64,000 nt of DNA, from contig NZ_BDBT01000018.1 in assembly GCF_001613125.1 (NCBI RefSeq), positions 62,001-126,000 of the forward strand, read 5' to 3'. The translations under genes were made by a program, and so were the position numbers. The DNA is from Nocardia shimofusensis NBRC 100134. GTDB lineage: Bacteria > Actinomycetota > Actinomycetes > Mycobacteriales > Mycobacteriaceae. Of the stretch, positions 52,903 to 61,741 are shown piece by piece (positions within the stretch are counted from its first letter, which is position 1; every line of letters begins with the position of its first letter). The notes below the pieces were generated by a model that was not told the DNA's origin, searched no databases, and saw nothing but the letters and a program-made list of their open reading frames with translations.

Positions 52903-54063
52903 ATGAGTCGAGATATTCGTGAATTCCTGACGCCGTCCTGCACCGTGCTCGCTGTGGGCGAACCCACCCACCTCGAGCCCTCGATCGCCTGGCTCCGTAA
53001 CGAACTGCTGGCCGGACTGGCCGATCACGGGTTCGCCTCCATCGCCCTCGAAACCGATCGGGTGGCCGCGCGCCTGGTCGACGACTACGTCCGTCGCGGC
53101 GTGGGCGATCTCGACACCGTCATGCGCGAGGGCTTCTCCCACGGCTTCGGAGCGTTTCCCGCCAACCGGCAACTGGTGAGTTGGATGCGCGACCACAACG
53201 AGAACCTGCCTCCGCAGCGCCGCCTCGCCTTCCACGGCTTCGACGCCCCGCTGGAGACCATGAGCGCGCCCAGCCCGCGCCGCTACCTCGAATTCGCCCG
53301 CGCCTACCTGGACTACGACGTCGACATCGCCGGCCTGCTCGGCGACGACGAACAGTGGAGCCGCACCGAAGCGGTGCTCGACCCGGCCGCCTCCCTCGGC
53401 CTGACGGCCGAAGCCCGGCAGCTGCGCGTCATCGCCGACGACATGTGCCTCGAATTCCACATCCGCACACCAGGTCTGATCGCGGCGACTTCTCGCGACG
53501 AATGGCACACGGCGCGAATGCATCTCATGGCGGCTGTGCATCTGCTTCGCTATCACGCGAAATGCGCCCGGCGCATCGACGAGCGGGACCGGCTGACCGG
53601 GATGTGCGCCACCAGGGACGTGTGCATGGCCGAGAACCTCGCCGACATCCGAGTCACCGAGGCCGCGCGCGGGGCCACCCTGGTCTTCGCCCACAACCTG
53701 CACCTGCAACGCAATCCGGGGGCGATGCGGATGGGGGAGGTCACGGTGGACTGGTTCAGCGCGGGCGCGATCTTCGACGCCATGTACCCGGACGAATATC
53801 GTTTCGTCGTCGGCAGTCTCGGCCGCAGTGCGACTATCGAACTCGGTGAGCCCGCTCCCGGCACCTTCGAGAGCTTCCTGCAGTCCCGGACCACCGGTTG
53901 GGGGCTGTCCGCGCCGGATGTCCTTCCCGCCGGACGGATCCGCACCGACATCAACCCGATGCAGGGCTATTTTCCGCTCGATCAAGACATTCTCGACCGG
54001 GCCGACGCCGTTCTGCATGTCGCAGACGGGGTGGCGGTCACCGAATCGGTTCGGGCCGGCTGA
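52903..54063 (+). CDS. Erythromycin esterase-like hydrolase
   Basis: 386 residues of the erythromycin esterase superfamily. Near the N-terminus VGEPTH supplies the family's Glu20 and His23, and LVFAHNLHLQRNPG supplies the later paired histidines, so the residues needed for Ere-type catalysis look intact. Whether it opens macrolide lactones is not known; many actinobacterial members have no tested substrate. No signal peptide is present. Divergence from a double-MerR regulator suggests inducible expression. ATG 52903 lies 8 nt after TACGAT with no ribosome-binding site. Confidence 0.85.
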   Translation: MSRDIREFLTPSCTVLAVGEPTHLEPSIAWLRNELLAGLADHGFASIALETDRVAARLVDDYVRRGVGDLDTVMREGFSHGFGAFPANRQLVSWMRDHNENLPPQRRLAFHGFDAPLETMSAPSPRRYLEFARAYLDYDVDIAGLLGDDEQWSRTEAVLDPAASLGLTAEARQLRVIADDMCLEFHIRTPGLIAATSRDEWHTARMHLMAAVHLLRYHAKCARRIDERDRLTGMCATRDVCMAENLADIRVTEAARGATLVFAHNLHLQRNPGAMRMGEVTVDWFSAGAIFDAMYPDEYRFVVGSLGRSATIELGEPAPGTFESFLQSRTTGWGLSAPDVLPAGRIRTDINPMQGYFPLDQDILDRADAVLHVADGVAVTESVRAG

Positions 54064-54101
54064 GCCCGGCGCGACGAGCCGCGCGCGACGTTACCGCCGG
54101 G

Positions 54102-55277
54102 TCAGGACCTGGTCGGGATCACGCCGGGCTGATCCATGCCCGATTCGTGTGCCGCTCCTTGCGCTCCGTCGGGGATCGGGCCGGTCACGCCGGGTTGGCC
54201 GCCGGGGTCGGGAAGTTGACCCGGTTCGCCGACGTGCGGCTCGGGAGCCGGCTCCGGCACGGGGACCGGCTCCGGTGCGGGTGCAGGTTCCGGTGCAGGG
54301 GCCGGTTCTGGTTGCGGCGCGGGTGCGGGTTGCGGTGCAGGGGCCGGTTCCGGTTGCGGTGCAGGTGCAGGTGTCGGCTGCGGAGCGGGTTCCGGTTCGG
54401 TCGGGCTGGGGGGAGCCGGGGGTTCCGGAGCCGGGGTAGGAGCGGATTCCGGTGGTGCCTCCTGAGTCGGAGGAGGAGCCGGCTCCGGTTCGGGATGAGG
54501 TTCCGGGCTCGGCGCCTGATCGGTCGGCGGCGCGGGTTCGGCGGGAGGTTCCGGTGGAGTCGGCTCGGACTCCGGTCCCGGCGTCGCCCCCTCCTCCGGC
54601 GCGGCATCCCCGCTCGGCGGCGCGGAATCCGGCTGCGGCTGCTGCGGCTCCGGCTCGTCCGCGGTGCCAGGGGAGACATCGACAGACGGTGCGGGCGCCG
54701 ACCGCTGCGGTGCGAGCTCATCGCCGCCGGGAACCCGCGGAGATCCCGGCGGCTCGGGCAGCGCCGGGACACCGGTGCCCGCCGCGGAGTAGGCGGGCTT
54801 GTAGATCATGTTCATCGCGAGCACGGCTTCTTGGCGCAGCGCCTCCTGCATCATCTGCGCGTCGATGACCTTGGCGGCCTCCAGCAGGCGGGCGATCGCG
54901 CCGATCGGGCCCGAATCACCGGGTGGCACAACGGCGAGCTTCACCGCTTCGGCGGCCGCGGCGACCGCGCCCAGACGGGCACCGACCTGCCCCATCACCG
55001 CGGTCAGTTCTTCGACCGAGGCGGCGAAACTGCGGGTGCTGGCGTAGGCGGCGTCGGCGGCGGCACCCTCCCACTCCATCGAGTTCATCACCCGGTCCGC
55101 GGCGGCCCTCGTCAGCGGCATCGCGCCGGCCACGGTGGCGGCCGCCTCCAGCCACACCCCCGACGCGCGCAGGATCTCACCGGCATCGATCTGCTGGGTC
55201 TTGGCATAGATCTCTTCGTGCGACATCGACTCGAAGTGCTCCATCGAGCTGATGTAGGTGGGATCGGTGCCGGTCAT
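54102..55277 (-). CDS. PPE-like type VII secretion substrate with long proline-rich tail
   Basis: 391 residues. The first 165 or so are helical, with a WxG element (SMEWEGAAADAAYAS, near 67-81), as in PPE/WXG100-type ESX substrates. From about residue 170 the chain is low complexity, with dozens of PEPAPAP-type repeats, likely a cell-wall-spanning or surface-exposed tail. The ATG overlaps the preceding stop (ATGA), coupling it to its partner gene. An EspG-like gene heads the cluster. No conserved ESX membrane genes are in the window, so export must rely on a system encoded elsewhere. Confidence 0.75.
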   Translation of the reverse strand: MTGTDPTYISSMEHFESMSHEEIYAKTQQIDAGEILRASGVWLEAAATVAGAMPLTRAAADRVMNSMEWEGAAADAAYASTRSFAASVEELTAVMGQVGARLGAVAAAAEAVKLAVVPPGDSGPIGAIARLLEAAKVIDAQMMQEALRQEAVLAMNMIYKPAYSAAGTGVPALPEPPGSPRVPGGDELAPQRSAPAPSVDVSPGTADEPEPQQPQPDSAPPSGDAAPEEGATPGPESEPTPPEPPAEPAPPTDQAPSPEPHPEPEPAPPPTQEAPPESAPTPAPEPPAPPSPTEPEPAPQPTPAPAPQPEPAPAPQPAPAPQPEPAPAPEPAPAPEPVPVPEPAPEPHVGEPGQLPDPGGQPGVTGPIPDGAQGAAHESGMDQPGVIPTRS

Positions 55278-55648
55278 CGGGGCAGCCTCGTCTCGATCGC
55301 GCGCAGCGCCGCGGCGTTGGCGGCATCGGCTTCCTCGTAGAGCCCGGCGCTGATGAGAAACGCTTCTTTCATGCGGTAGGACGCCTCGATGTAGTGGTCG
55401 AGCAGCGTCGCGGCATCGCGCGCTTTGTGCCCGAAACCGGCCTGCAACTGCTTGGCCGAATCGAATCCGCCGAAACCTTGTGCCTGGGTGACCGATTCGA
55501 TCCGATCCCGCAGATGCAGCAGCCGGTCGGCCTGCTGCTCGTACATGTCGGCGCAGCGGCGGGCGGCCTCCGGATCGAATCGAACCTCGCCCGTGCCGGC
55601 CTGTTCCTTGAACCGCGCGATATCGGCTCGGCTCGACTCCAGCGTCAT
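55274..55648 (-). CDS. WXG100/PE-like small partner protein with YxxxD secretion motif
   Basis: 124 residues, all predicted helical, matching the size of ESX small partners. The C-terminal part contains LYEEADAANAA, a YxxxD motif of the kind that directs type VII export. A WxG turn is not evident. It likely forms a helical-bundle heterodimer with the product of the next gene, whose start overlaps its stop. ATG 55648 is 6 nt after GGGGG; a GTG at 55654 is the alternative start. Confidence 0.72.
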   Translation of the reverse strand: MTLESSRADIARFKEQAGTGEVRFDPEAARRCADMYEQQADRLLHLRDRIESVTQAQGFGGFDSAKQLQAGFGHKARDAATLLDHYIEASYRMKEAFLISAGLYEEADAANAAALRAIETRLPR

Positions 55649-55745
55649 GCGCACCCCCAGCGATCGGTCGGTCCGACCGGAACGCCCACCGGTCGTGTCC
55701 GATTCAGCCTAACCGCTTCCGCCGACACCGTCGCGCGCGTCGCGC

Positions 55746-56456
55746 TCACCTGGCTCGGGAGGGCACCCATTTCTGCAGTTGCCCCGCCACCTGCTCGGCC
55801 GAGGCGGGCACGACGCGCACGGTCTCGTCCGCCTTCACCAGATACCGGCCGTCGCCCTCGACATCCATCCAGGTGTAGTGCACCGGCGGTGGCGGCTGTG
55901 GCCGATCCAGTCGCGGCTCGATCCGGATGTGTCCGGACGCGGCGTGTTTCGACAGCAACAGCCTGCGGATCCGCGCGACCTCGGGTGCGGGTCGTACCGC
56001 TTCGGTGTCGTAGACCGCGGCTGTCGACGCAGCCCGCGCGGCCTCGCGGCCGGGCGGCGCCTTCGGCAGCACACTCGCGATCCCCGCCCCGAGTTTCGCG
56101 GCGTGACCGATCGAAATCCGTACCGAGCCCGCCTGGCCGACCCGCGCCGAACGTCCCTGGACCGCGAGCACCGCCCGATCGAACACCACGCACGCCAGCA
56201 GCCGCAGCTCGGCCCGCGGATCGGAGCCCTGGCCGACCGCGAGGAACCGGGTATGCGGATCGGCCAGAATGCGCAGGCACGCGGTCAGATCCGGGTCGGT
56301 GCCCGGCGGGAATTTCTGCGCCAGCATGGCGCGCATCACCTCGGCGGCGTGCTCGGTGCGTGGCGATTCCAGGATGCGCAGCGGATACGGCGGCCGGTCG
56401 ACGTCGGTCTCCCGCCAGACATGGGCGAACTCGTCCGGCGTGAAAATCCAATGCAC
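55746..56456 (-). CDS. EspG-like type VII secretion chaperone
   Basis: 236 residues. The N-terminal pattern W.FTPDEFAHVW...DRPPYPLRI and the central beta-rich part (FLAVGQGSDPRAELRLLACV) fit the EspG family, cytosolic chaperones that hold PE/PPE pairs in export-competent form. Position directly upstream of a PE-like/PPE-like pair on the same strand supports this. GTG 56456 lies 7 nt after CATAAT, a near-perfect -10, with no ribosome-binding site. Confidence 0.72.
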   Translation of the reverse strand: MHWIFTPDEFAHVWRETDVDRPPYPLRILESPRTEHAAEVMRAMLAQKFPPGTDPDLTACLRILADPHTRFLAVGQGSDPRAELRLLACVVFDRAVLAVQGRSARVGQAGSVRISIGHAAKLGAGIASVLPKAPPGREAARAASTAAVYDTEAVRPAPEVARIRRLLLSKHAASGHIRIEPRLDRPQPPPPVHYTWMDVEGDGRYLVKADETVRVVPASAEQVAGQLQKWVPSRAR

Positions 56457-56463
56457 TGTGCCG

Positions 56464-56469
56464 ATTATG
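56464..56469 (-). promoter_or_regulatory. Leaderless -10 element of the espG-like operon
   Basis: On the minus strand CATAAT (5/6 match to TATAAT) ends 7 nt before GTG 56456. Confidence 0.45.
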
Positions 56470-56552
56470 CCGTCTTCGGTTCCGTGGGCTCCGGCCGGTC
56501 ATGCGGCGGACGGCGGCGGAGTGAGGGGTCTCGGTGCCGGGGCGCGGTGCCG

Positions 56553-57527
56553 TCACTTCCGGGCGGTGTCCGCCTCCGGCCCGGGATCGTCGTCGATCCG
56601 GTCCCGGTCGGCCCATTCGAGCAGTTCGTCGATCAGGAACACCGCGTCGTCGATCCCGGCATGCAGATCGCCGAGTTCGGCGTAGCGGGCGGGCACGGTT
56701 CGCATGGTGAAGTCACGGGGATCGATCTCGGGAATCTCCGACCAGCGGACGGGGGTGGAGACCGTCGCCTGCGGGACGCCACGCACCGAGTAGGCGGCGG
56801 CGATGGTGTGGTCGCGGGCGTTCTGGTTGTAGTCGACGAACAGCAGCCGCGGATCACGGTCGCGTCGCCACCAGGCCGTCGTCACGTCCCGTGGCGCGCG
56901 ACGTTCGACCTCACGGGCGAAAGCCGATGCCGCGCGGCGCAGTTCGGTGAAGGTCCACTCCGGCGCGATCCGCACGTAGACGTGCAGGCCGCGGCCGCCG
57001 GAGGTCTTCGGCCAGCCGGTCGCGCCGAGTTCGCCGAGTACCTCCTCCACGACCCCCGCCACCCGCTGCACCCGTGACCACGGGCAGTCGGGCATCGGGT
57101 CGAGGTCGATGCGCCATTCGTCGGGACGTTCGGTGTCGGCGGCCCGCGAATTCCACGGATGGAACTCCACGGTGCTCATCTGGACCGCCCACACGACCTC
57201 GGCGAGCTCACGGACACACAACTCGTCGGCATGGCGGCCATAACGCGGGAACGACACCCGGACCGTGTGCACCCAGTCCGGCGCTCCCGCGGGTAGCCGC
57301 TTCTGGTGGACCTTGTCGCCGACCAGCCCCTTCGGGAAGCGGTGCAGCATGCACGGCCGCTCCCGCAGCGCGTTGACGATGCCGTCGCCGACGCCGAGGT
57401 AGTACTGCACCAGATCGAGCTTGGTCGCTCCGGTCTCCGGGAAGTAGACCCGGTCCGGATTCGAGATACGCACGCGATGGGCGCCGACGTCGAGTTCCAC
57501 CGTCGGGGGCGCCGACTTACCGGCCAT
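56553..57527 (-). CDS. LigD-type polymerase/primase domain protein (stand-alone PolDom)
   Basis: 324 residues of the archaeo-eukaryotic primase superfamily branch found in LigD. FHPWNSRAADTERPDEW, the metal-binding DLDP and SGGRGLHVYVRI are the core catalytic motifs. No ligase or nuclease domain is attached. Such proteins fill gaps or extend ends with dNTPs or NTPs, in or beside Ku/LigD end joining. No Ku gene is nearby. ATG 57527 follows TAGGGT by 7 nt, so the mRNA is probably leaderless. On the minus strand the frame stays open far upstream, but only because it shadows recQ. Confidence 0.9.
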   Translation of the reverse strand: MAGKSAPPTVELDVGAHRVRISNPDRVYFPETGATKLDLVQYYLGVGDGIVNALRERPCMLHRFPKGLVGDKVHQKRLPAGAPDWVHTVRVSFPRYGRHADELCVRELAEVVWAVQMSTVEFHPWNSRAADTERPDEWRIDLDPMPDCPWSRVQRVAGVVEEVLGELGATGWPKTSGGRGLHVYVRIAPEWTFTELRRAASAFAREVERRAPRDVTTAWWRRDRDPRLLFVDYNQNARDHTIAAAYSVRGVPQATVSTPVRWSEIPEIDPRDFTMRTVPARYAELGDLHAGIDDAVFLIDELLEWADRDRIDDDPGPEADTARK

Positions 57528-57534
57528 CTCTGCG

Positions 57535-57540
57535 ACCCTA
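57535..57540 (-). promoter_or_regulatory. Leaderless -10 element of the LigD-type polymerase gene
   Basis: TAGGGT on the minus strand ends 7 nt before ATG 57527. The same hexamer and spacing occur before the FKBP gene. Confidence 0.4.
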
Positions 57541-57684
57541 GCGTCTCCCCGCGGCGCGGGCGCGTCATCGGCGCGCGCTGCTCGGGTCTCCCGCACCATG
57601 CGGACCGGATGGTCGGCTGCCAGGACAGATGCCCGCCCATCGAGACCGGTTTCGCTGGGCGGCCGGGACTGGTATGCATAGGGC

Positions 57685-57936
57685 ATGAGCAAGGCTGCGC
57701 ATATCTCGGTGACCCTGGATCCCCAGGTCGCCGCATGGGCGCAGGCGGCCGCCGAACGGCAGGACCGCAGCCTGTCCGAGGTGGTCAATGCCGCGCTCCG
57801 CACGGCCCTCGTACAGGACAGTTTGTCCGAGCTGTCGGTCGACGAGGAAGCCGAGCAGGTCGCCGCGCGCGTCGATGTCGACATCGCCGAGCAGGCGGCG
57901 GTCGATGCCCGGCGCCGTTCGCGCGGGGCCGCATGA
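57685..57936 (+). CDS. Putative antitoxin of a MazEF-like module
   Basis: 83 residues. The N-terminal half (AHISVTLDPQVAAWAQ...RSLSEVVNAALRTAL) looks like a ribbon-helix-helix DNA-binding domain; the C-terminal half is acidic and probably wraps the toxin. Its stop overlaps the next start as ATGA. TATGCA ends 6 nt before ATG 57685, suggesting a leaderless, autoregulated transcript. Confidence 0.72.
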   Translation: MSKAAHISVTLDPQVAAWAQAAAERQDRSLSEVVNAALRTALVQDSLSELSVDEEAEQVAARVDVDIAEQAAVDARRRSRGAA

Positions 57937-58241
57937 AACGCGGGGAGATCTGGACCTACACCCCGGCACTCAGCGACGGCACACCGCTGCCTCGCCGCAG
58001 CACCGTGGTGCTGGTCTCCGATCCGGCGGTCATCATCTCGCCGTACCGGTGGGTGCACGTCGTGCCGGTGATCGACAACGACCCGGGACACGTGCTCGGC
58101 GTCTACACCGACCACGGCTGGGTCGACGCGCTCGAACTCCACCGCGCCTATCGCCCGTGGTTGAACACCCACGTCGGCAGGCTCACGCCCGACGAGACCG
58201 AAGCGCTCGACGCCAGTCTGCGAGCCACCCTCAGCCTGTAG
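57933..58241 (+). CDS. MazF/PemK-like toxin (putative mRNA interferase)
   Basis: 102 residues. MKRGEIWTYTPAL, the RRSTVVLVSDPAV strand and HVVPVIDN follow the MazF/PemK fold, in which the N-terminal RGEIW loop and a later Ser/Thr form the RNA-cutting site. Translation is coupled to the antitoxin gene by an ATGA overlap. The middle is more divergent than in canonical MazF, so activity is an inference. Confidence 0.68.
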   Translation: MKRGEIWTYTPALSDGTPLPRRSTVVLVSDPAVIISPYRWVHVVPVIDNDPGHVLGVYTDHGWVDALELHRAYRPWLNTHVGRLTPDETEALDASLRATLSL

Positions 58242-58294
58242 CGGTCGGCCGTGCGCGCCGGCCTTCGCGAGATGCGACCGGCACGCCCGGCAGG

Positions 58295-60427
58295 TCAGGT
58301 CACGCTCGCCAAGGCGAAGGGGAGTACCGCATCGGCTCCTGCCCGGCGCAGTGCGTGTGCGGCGACGGTGAAGGTCCAACCGGTGTCGGTCCGGGCGTCC
58401 ACGAGCAGGATCGGGCCCTCGACCTCGGACAGATCGGGAACCTCCCACGAGTCGTACAGCCCCGCGACGCGGTGGGCGGAGTTCGCCGCCGAGACCGGCG
58501 GCCGGTCCGGCCGCAGGGACATGGCGCCGAGCGGTCGTAGCCTGCCCACCTCGGCGAGACGGGCGGCAAGGCTTTCGGTGAGCAGCGGGTGCCGCTCGGA
58601 GGACAGAGCGAGCACCGACGTCGGGCGCACTGCCCAATCCCACTCGCGGAGTACGGCGACGCAGGCGTCGAACACGGTGTCGGGCACCGGCCCGTCCGGC
58701 CCGTCCAACAGCGCGCGCAGCCGTTGGCCCCAGCCCAGATCGGTGAGCCTGCCGACCACGCGCCCGGTCTCCGCGCCCGCGGTGATCTTTCCCGACAGCG
58801 GGACGCCGAGTTTCGCCATGCCGGTGGGCCACTGCTTGCGTGGGGCGAGGTCGATGCCGGGCCGATCGAGTCGAGCGCGGGTGGCGGCGACCGCGTCGGC
58901 GTCCACGGAGACATCGGGGCGTTGCCCGGTGCAGTTGTCGCAGCGGCCGCAGCCGGGCACCTGGCCGTCCAGGGCGGGCAGGCTGGGATCGTCGAGCTGG
59001 CGGCGCAGGAAATTCATCCGGCACCCGGTGGTGCGCTGGTAATCCAGCATCGCCTGCTGCTCCACCTCGCGGGCGGCCGCCAGCCGTTCGTAGCGGGGCG
59101 CGTCGTAGTCCCACGGCTGCCCGGTCGCCAGCCAGCCGCCGCGTACCCGGCGCACCGCGCCGTCCACATCGAGCACCTTCAGCACCATCTCCAGCCGCGA
59201 CCGATTCAACTCGACCATCGGCTCCAGCGCGACCGTCGACATCGGCCGGTCGTGATCGAGCGCGTCGAGCACGCTGCGCACGATGTGCTCGCGAGGGAAG
59301 GCCACCGAGGCGAAGTAGCTCCAGATCCGGGTGTCCTCGGGGCCGGGCAGTAGGACGACCTCGGCGCGCTCGGTGCCGCGGCCCGCACGGCCGACCTGTT
59401 GGTAGTAGGCGATGGGGGAGGAGGGCGCGCCCACGTGGACCACGAATCCCAGATCGGGTTTGTCGAAGCCCATACCCAGCGCGGAGGTGGCCACGAGCGC
59501 CTTGATCTCGTTGCCGAGCAGGGCGTTTTCCAGCGCCTCCCGTTCGGCCGGATCGGTCTGACCGGTATAGGCGGCGACGTGGTGACCGTTCGAGTTCAGC
59601 ACGTCGGCGAGGTCGTGCGCGGCGGCCACGGTGAGGGTATAGATGATGCCGGAGCCTGGCAGTCGGTGCAGCCTGCCGCTCAGCCACGCGGTGCGCTCCA
59701 CCGCGTCGTCGAAGGTCACCACCGACAGATGCAGCGACTCCCGGTCCAAGCTGCCGCGCAGCACCAGGGTGTCGGTGCCGATCTGGGTGGCGACATCGGT
59801 GACCACCCGGTCGTTGGCGGTCGCGGTGGTGGCCAGCACGGGAACGTCGGCGCCGAGATCGGCGATGAGCGTGCGGATGCGGCGGTAATCGGGGCGGAAG
59901 TCGTGCCCCCAGTCCGAGACGCAGTGCGCCTCGTCGATCACCACGAGCCCGGCGTCGGCGGCCAGCCGGGGCAGTACCTGGTCGCGGAAGTCCGGATTGT
60001 TCAACCGCTCCGGGCTGACCAGCAGCACGTCGATCTCGCCCTGGGCCACCCGCTGGTGGATCTCGTCCCACTCGGTGACATTGCCGGAGTTGATGGTGGC
60101 GGCCACCACCCCGGCGCGCTCGGCGGCGACCACCTGGTTGCGCATCAGCGCCAGCAGGGGCGAGACGATCACGGTCGGACCGCGCCCGGCCCGGCGCAAC
60201 AGCTTCGCGGAGATGAAATACACCGCCGATTTGCCCCAGCCGGTGCGCTGCACCACCAGGGCGCGCTGCCGTCGCACGACCAGCGCTTCGATGGCGGTCC
60301 ACTGATCCTCGCGCAGTCGCGCGTCCGGACCGGCGAGCTCGCGGAGCAGCTCCTCGGCCCGCTCGCGCAGGTCGGGTGCGGTGAGGTCGATCGCTGGACT
60401 TCCGCTCGCCGTGGTCACGAAGCCCAT
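58295..60427 (-). CDS. recQ: RecQ-family DNA helicase with phosphoribosyltransferase-like C-terminus
   Basis: 710 residues. Superfamily 2 helicase motifs are Walker A QRTGWGKSA near 61-68, VIDEAHCVSDWGHDFR, TTATA and QVGRAGRG. A zinc-binding RecQ-C segment follows (CRMNFL, CGRCDNC). In place of an HRDC domain the last 130 residues end with ILLVDARTDTGWT, which resembles a PRPP-binding loop. The enzyme unwinds recombination and repair intermediates; the role of the tail is not known. ATG 60427 follows GGAGTGGGGC. Confidence 0.9.
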   Translation of the reverse strand: MGFVTTASGSPAIDLTAPDLRERAEELLRELAGPDARLREDQWTAIEALVVRRQRALVVQRTGWGKSAVYFISAKLLRRAGRGPTVIVSPLLALMRNQVVAAERAGVVAATINSGNVTEWDEIHQRVAQGEIDVLLVSPERLNNPDFRDQVLPRLAADAGLVVIDEAHCVSDWGHDFRPDYRRIRTLIADLGADVPVLATTATANDRVVTDVATQIGTDTLVLRGSLDRESLHLSVVTFDDAVERTAWLSGRLHRLPGSGIIYTLTVAAAHDLADVLNSNGHHVAAYTGQTDPAEREALENALLGNEIKALVATSALGMGFDKPDLGFVVHVGAPSSPIAYYQQVGRAGRGTERAEVVLLPGPEDTRIWSYFASVAFPREHIVRSVLDALDHDRPMSTVALEPMVELNRSRLEMVLKVLDVDGAVRRVRGGWLATGQPWDYDAPRYERLAAAREVEQQAMLDYQRTTGCRMNFLRRQLDDPSLPALDGQVPGCGRCDNCTGQRPDVSVDADAVAATRARLDRPGIDLAPRKQWPTGMAKLGVPLSGKITAGAETGRVVGRLTDLGWGQRLRALLDGPDGPVPDTVFDACVAVLREWDWAVRPTSVLALSSERHPLLTESLAARLAEVGRLRPLGAMSLRPDRPPVSAANSAHRVAGLYDSWEVPDLSEVEGPILLVDARTDTGWTFTVAAHALRRAGADAVLPFALASVT

Positions 60428-60465
60428 CGTGCCCCACTCCACCGACAGCGCACAGCCCGGCGGTC

Positions 60466-60501
60466 GGCCGGATGTGGACATCGAACAATCCACATCCGGC
60501 C
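60466..60501 (-). terminator. Hairpin between rtcB and recQ
   Basis: GGCCGGATGTGGA (60466-60478) and TCCACATCCGGCC (60489-60501) are exact 13-nt complements with a 10-nt loop, just after the rtcB stop on the minus strand. It is a likely terminator, or a recQ leader structure. Confidence 0.65.
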
Positions 60502-60509
60502 GGGGCAAG

Positions 60510-61727
60510 TCAGCCCTTCACGCAGAGCACCTGACGCAGGGTCGCCACCACCTCGACGAGGTCGCGCTGGGCATCGATGACCTCGTCGATGTTCTTGTAG
60601 GCGGCCGGGATCTCGTCGAGCACTCCGGCGTCCTTGCGCGACTCCACGCCTTCGGTCTGCGCGACCAGGTCGGCCACGCTGAACTGCCGCTTGGCGGCGT
60701 TGCGGCTCATCCGCCGCCCCGCGCCGTGCGAAGCGGAATCGAACGAGTCCGGGTTGCCCTTGCCGCGGACCACGTAGGAACGGGTGCCCATGGAGCCCGG
60801 GATGAGCGCCAGATCGCCCTTGCCCGCGCGGACCGCGCCCTTACGGGTCACCAGCATCGGCGTTCCGTCGATCACCTCTTCGGCCACGTAGTTGTGGTGG
60901 CAGGAGATCGGGACGTCGAAACGCACCTCGCGGGTCGGGAATTCCTCGCGCACGGCCTGGCACACCAGCGCCAGCATGACCGCCCGATTCCGCGCGGCAT
61001 ATTCCTGCGCCCACGTCAGGTCGTGCCGGTAGGCCGCCATTTCGGGGGTGTTCGCCAGGAATACGGCCAGATCGCGATCCACCAGATTCTGGTTGTGCGG
61101 CAGCTTGCGCGCGATGTCCATGTGCCGCTCGGCGATTTCCTTGCCGATATTGCGGCTGCCGGAATGCAGCAGAATCCACACCTGGTCGTCGGTGTCCAGG
61201 CAGACCTCGATGAAATGGTTGCCGCCGCCGAGGGTGCCCATCTGCTTGTGCGCCTTCGACTCGCGCGGCGCGACCCGCTCGTCGAGTTCGCCGAACCGCG
61301 CCCAGAACCGGTCCCACCCCGAGCGAAGAGTCGCCGTGGTGGCTCCGGACGGGCGTCCGGCCAGCACTTTCACCGGCACCTCGTGCTGGTGCGCGGCGAA
61401 GCCGACCGGCACCGCCGCCTCGATGCGCGAACGCAGCGACCGCAGGTCGTCGGGCAGATCCGCGGCGGTCAGATCGGTGCGCACGCTCTCCATGCCGCAG
61501 CCGATGTCCACGCCGACCGCCGCGGGCGCGACCGCGTCTCGCATGGCGATGACCGAGCCGACCGTCGCACCTTTGCCCAGGTGCACGTCCGGCATGACCC
61601 GAACGCCGTGCACCCATTCCAGCCGGGCGATATTGCGCAGCTGTTGCAGCGCCGCCGCCTCGATATCGCTCTCGTGGGCCCACATCAACGTCCGTGCCCG
61701 GGCACCGGACAGCTCGACGGGAAACAT
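60510..61727 (-). CDS. rtcB: RNA-splicing ligase RtcB
   Basis: 405 residues, full length. The metal-site cysteine in GVDIGCGMES, the GTLGGGNHFIEV loop, ISCHHNYV and the guanylylation region SHGAGRRMSR are intact. It joins 2',3'-cyclic phosphate and 5'-OH RNA ends using GTP and manganese, which serves tRNA or stress-cleaved RNA repair. No rtcA or archease gene is adjacent. ATG 61727 has AAGGA about 8 nt upstream, just after a hairpin. Confidence 0.95.
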   Translation of the reverse strand: MFPVELSGARARTLMWAHESDIEAAALQQLRNIARLEWVHGVRVMPDVHLGKGATVGSVIAMRDAVAPAAVGVDIGCGMESVRTDLTAADLPDDLRSLRSRIEAAVPVGFAAHQHEVPVKVLAGRPSGATTATLRSGWDRFWARFGELDERVAPRESKAHKQMGTLGGGNHFIEVCLDTDDQVWILLHSGSRNIGKEIAERHMDIARKLPHNQNLVDRDLAVFLANTPEMAAYRHDLTWAQEYAARNRAVMLALVCQAVREEFPTREVRFDVPISCHHNYVAEEVIDGTPMLVTRKGAVRAGKGDLALIPGSMGTRSYVVRGKGNPDSFDSASHGAGRRMSRNAAKRQFSVADLVAQTEGVESRKDAGVLDEIPAAYKNIDEVIDAQRDLVEVVATLRQVLCVKG

Positions 61728-61741
61728 GCTTCGATCCTTCC

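Noticed and set aside
56553..60488. A continuous minus-strand open frame of more than 1300 codons
   Set aside because: Only its first-transcribed-last third (57527 to 56553) has protein-family motifs; the rest is an arginine/alanine-rich shadow of recQ in another frame, typical of high-GC DNA.
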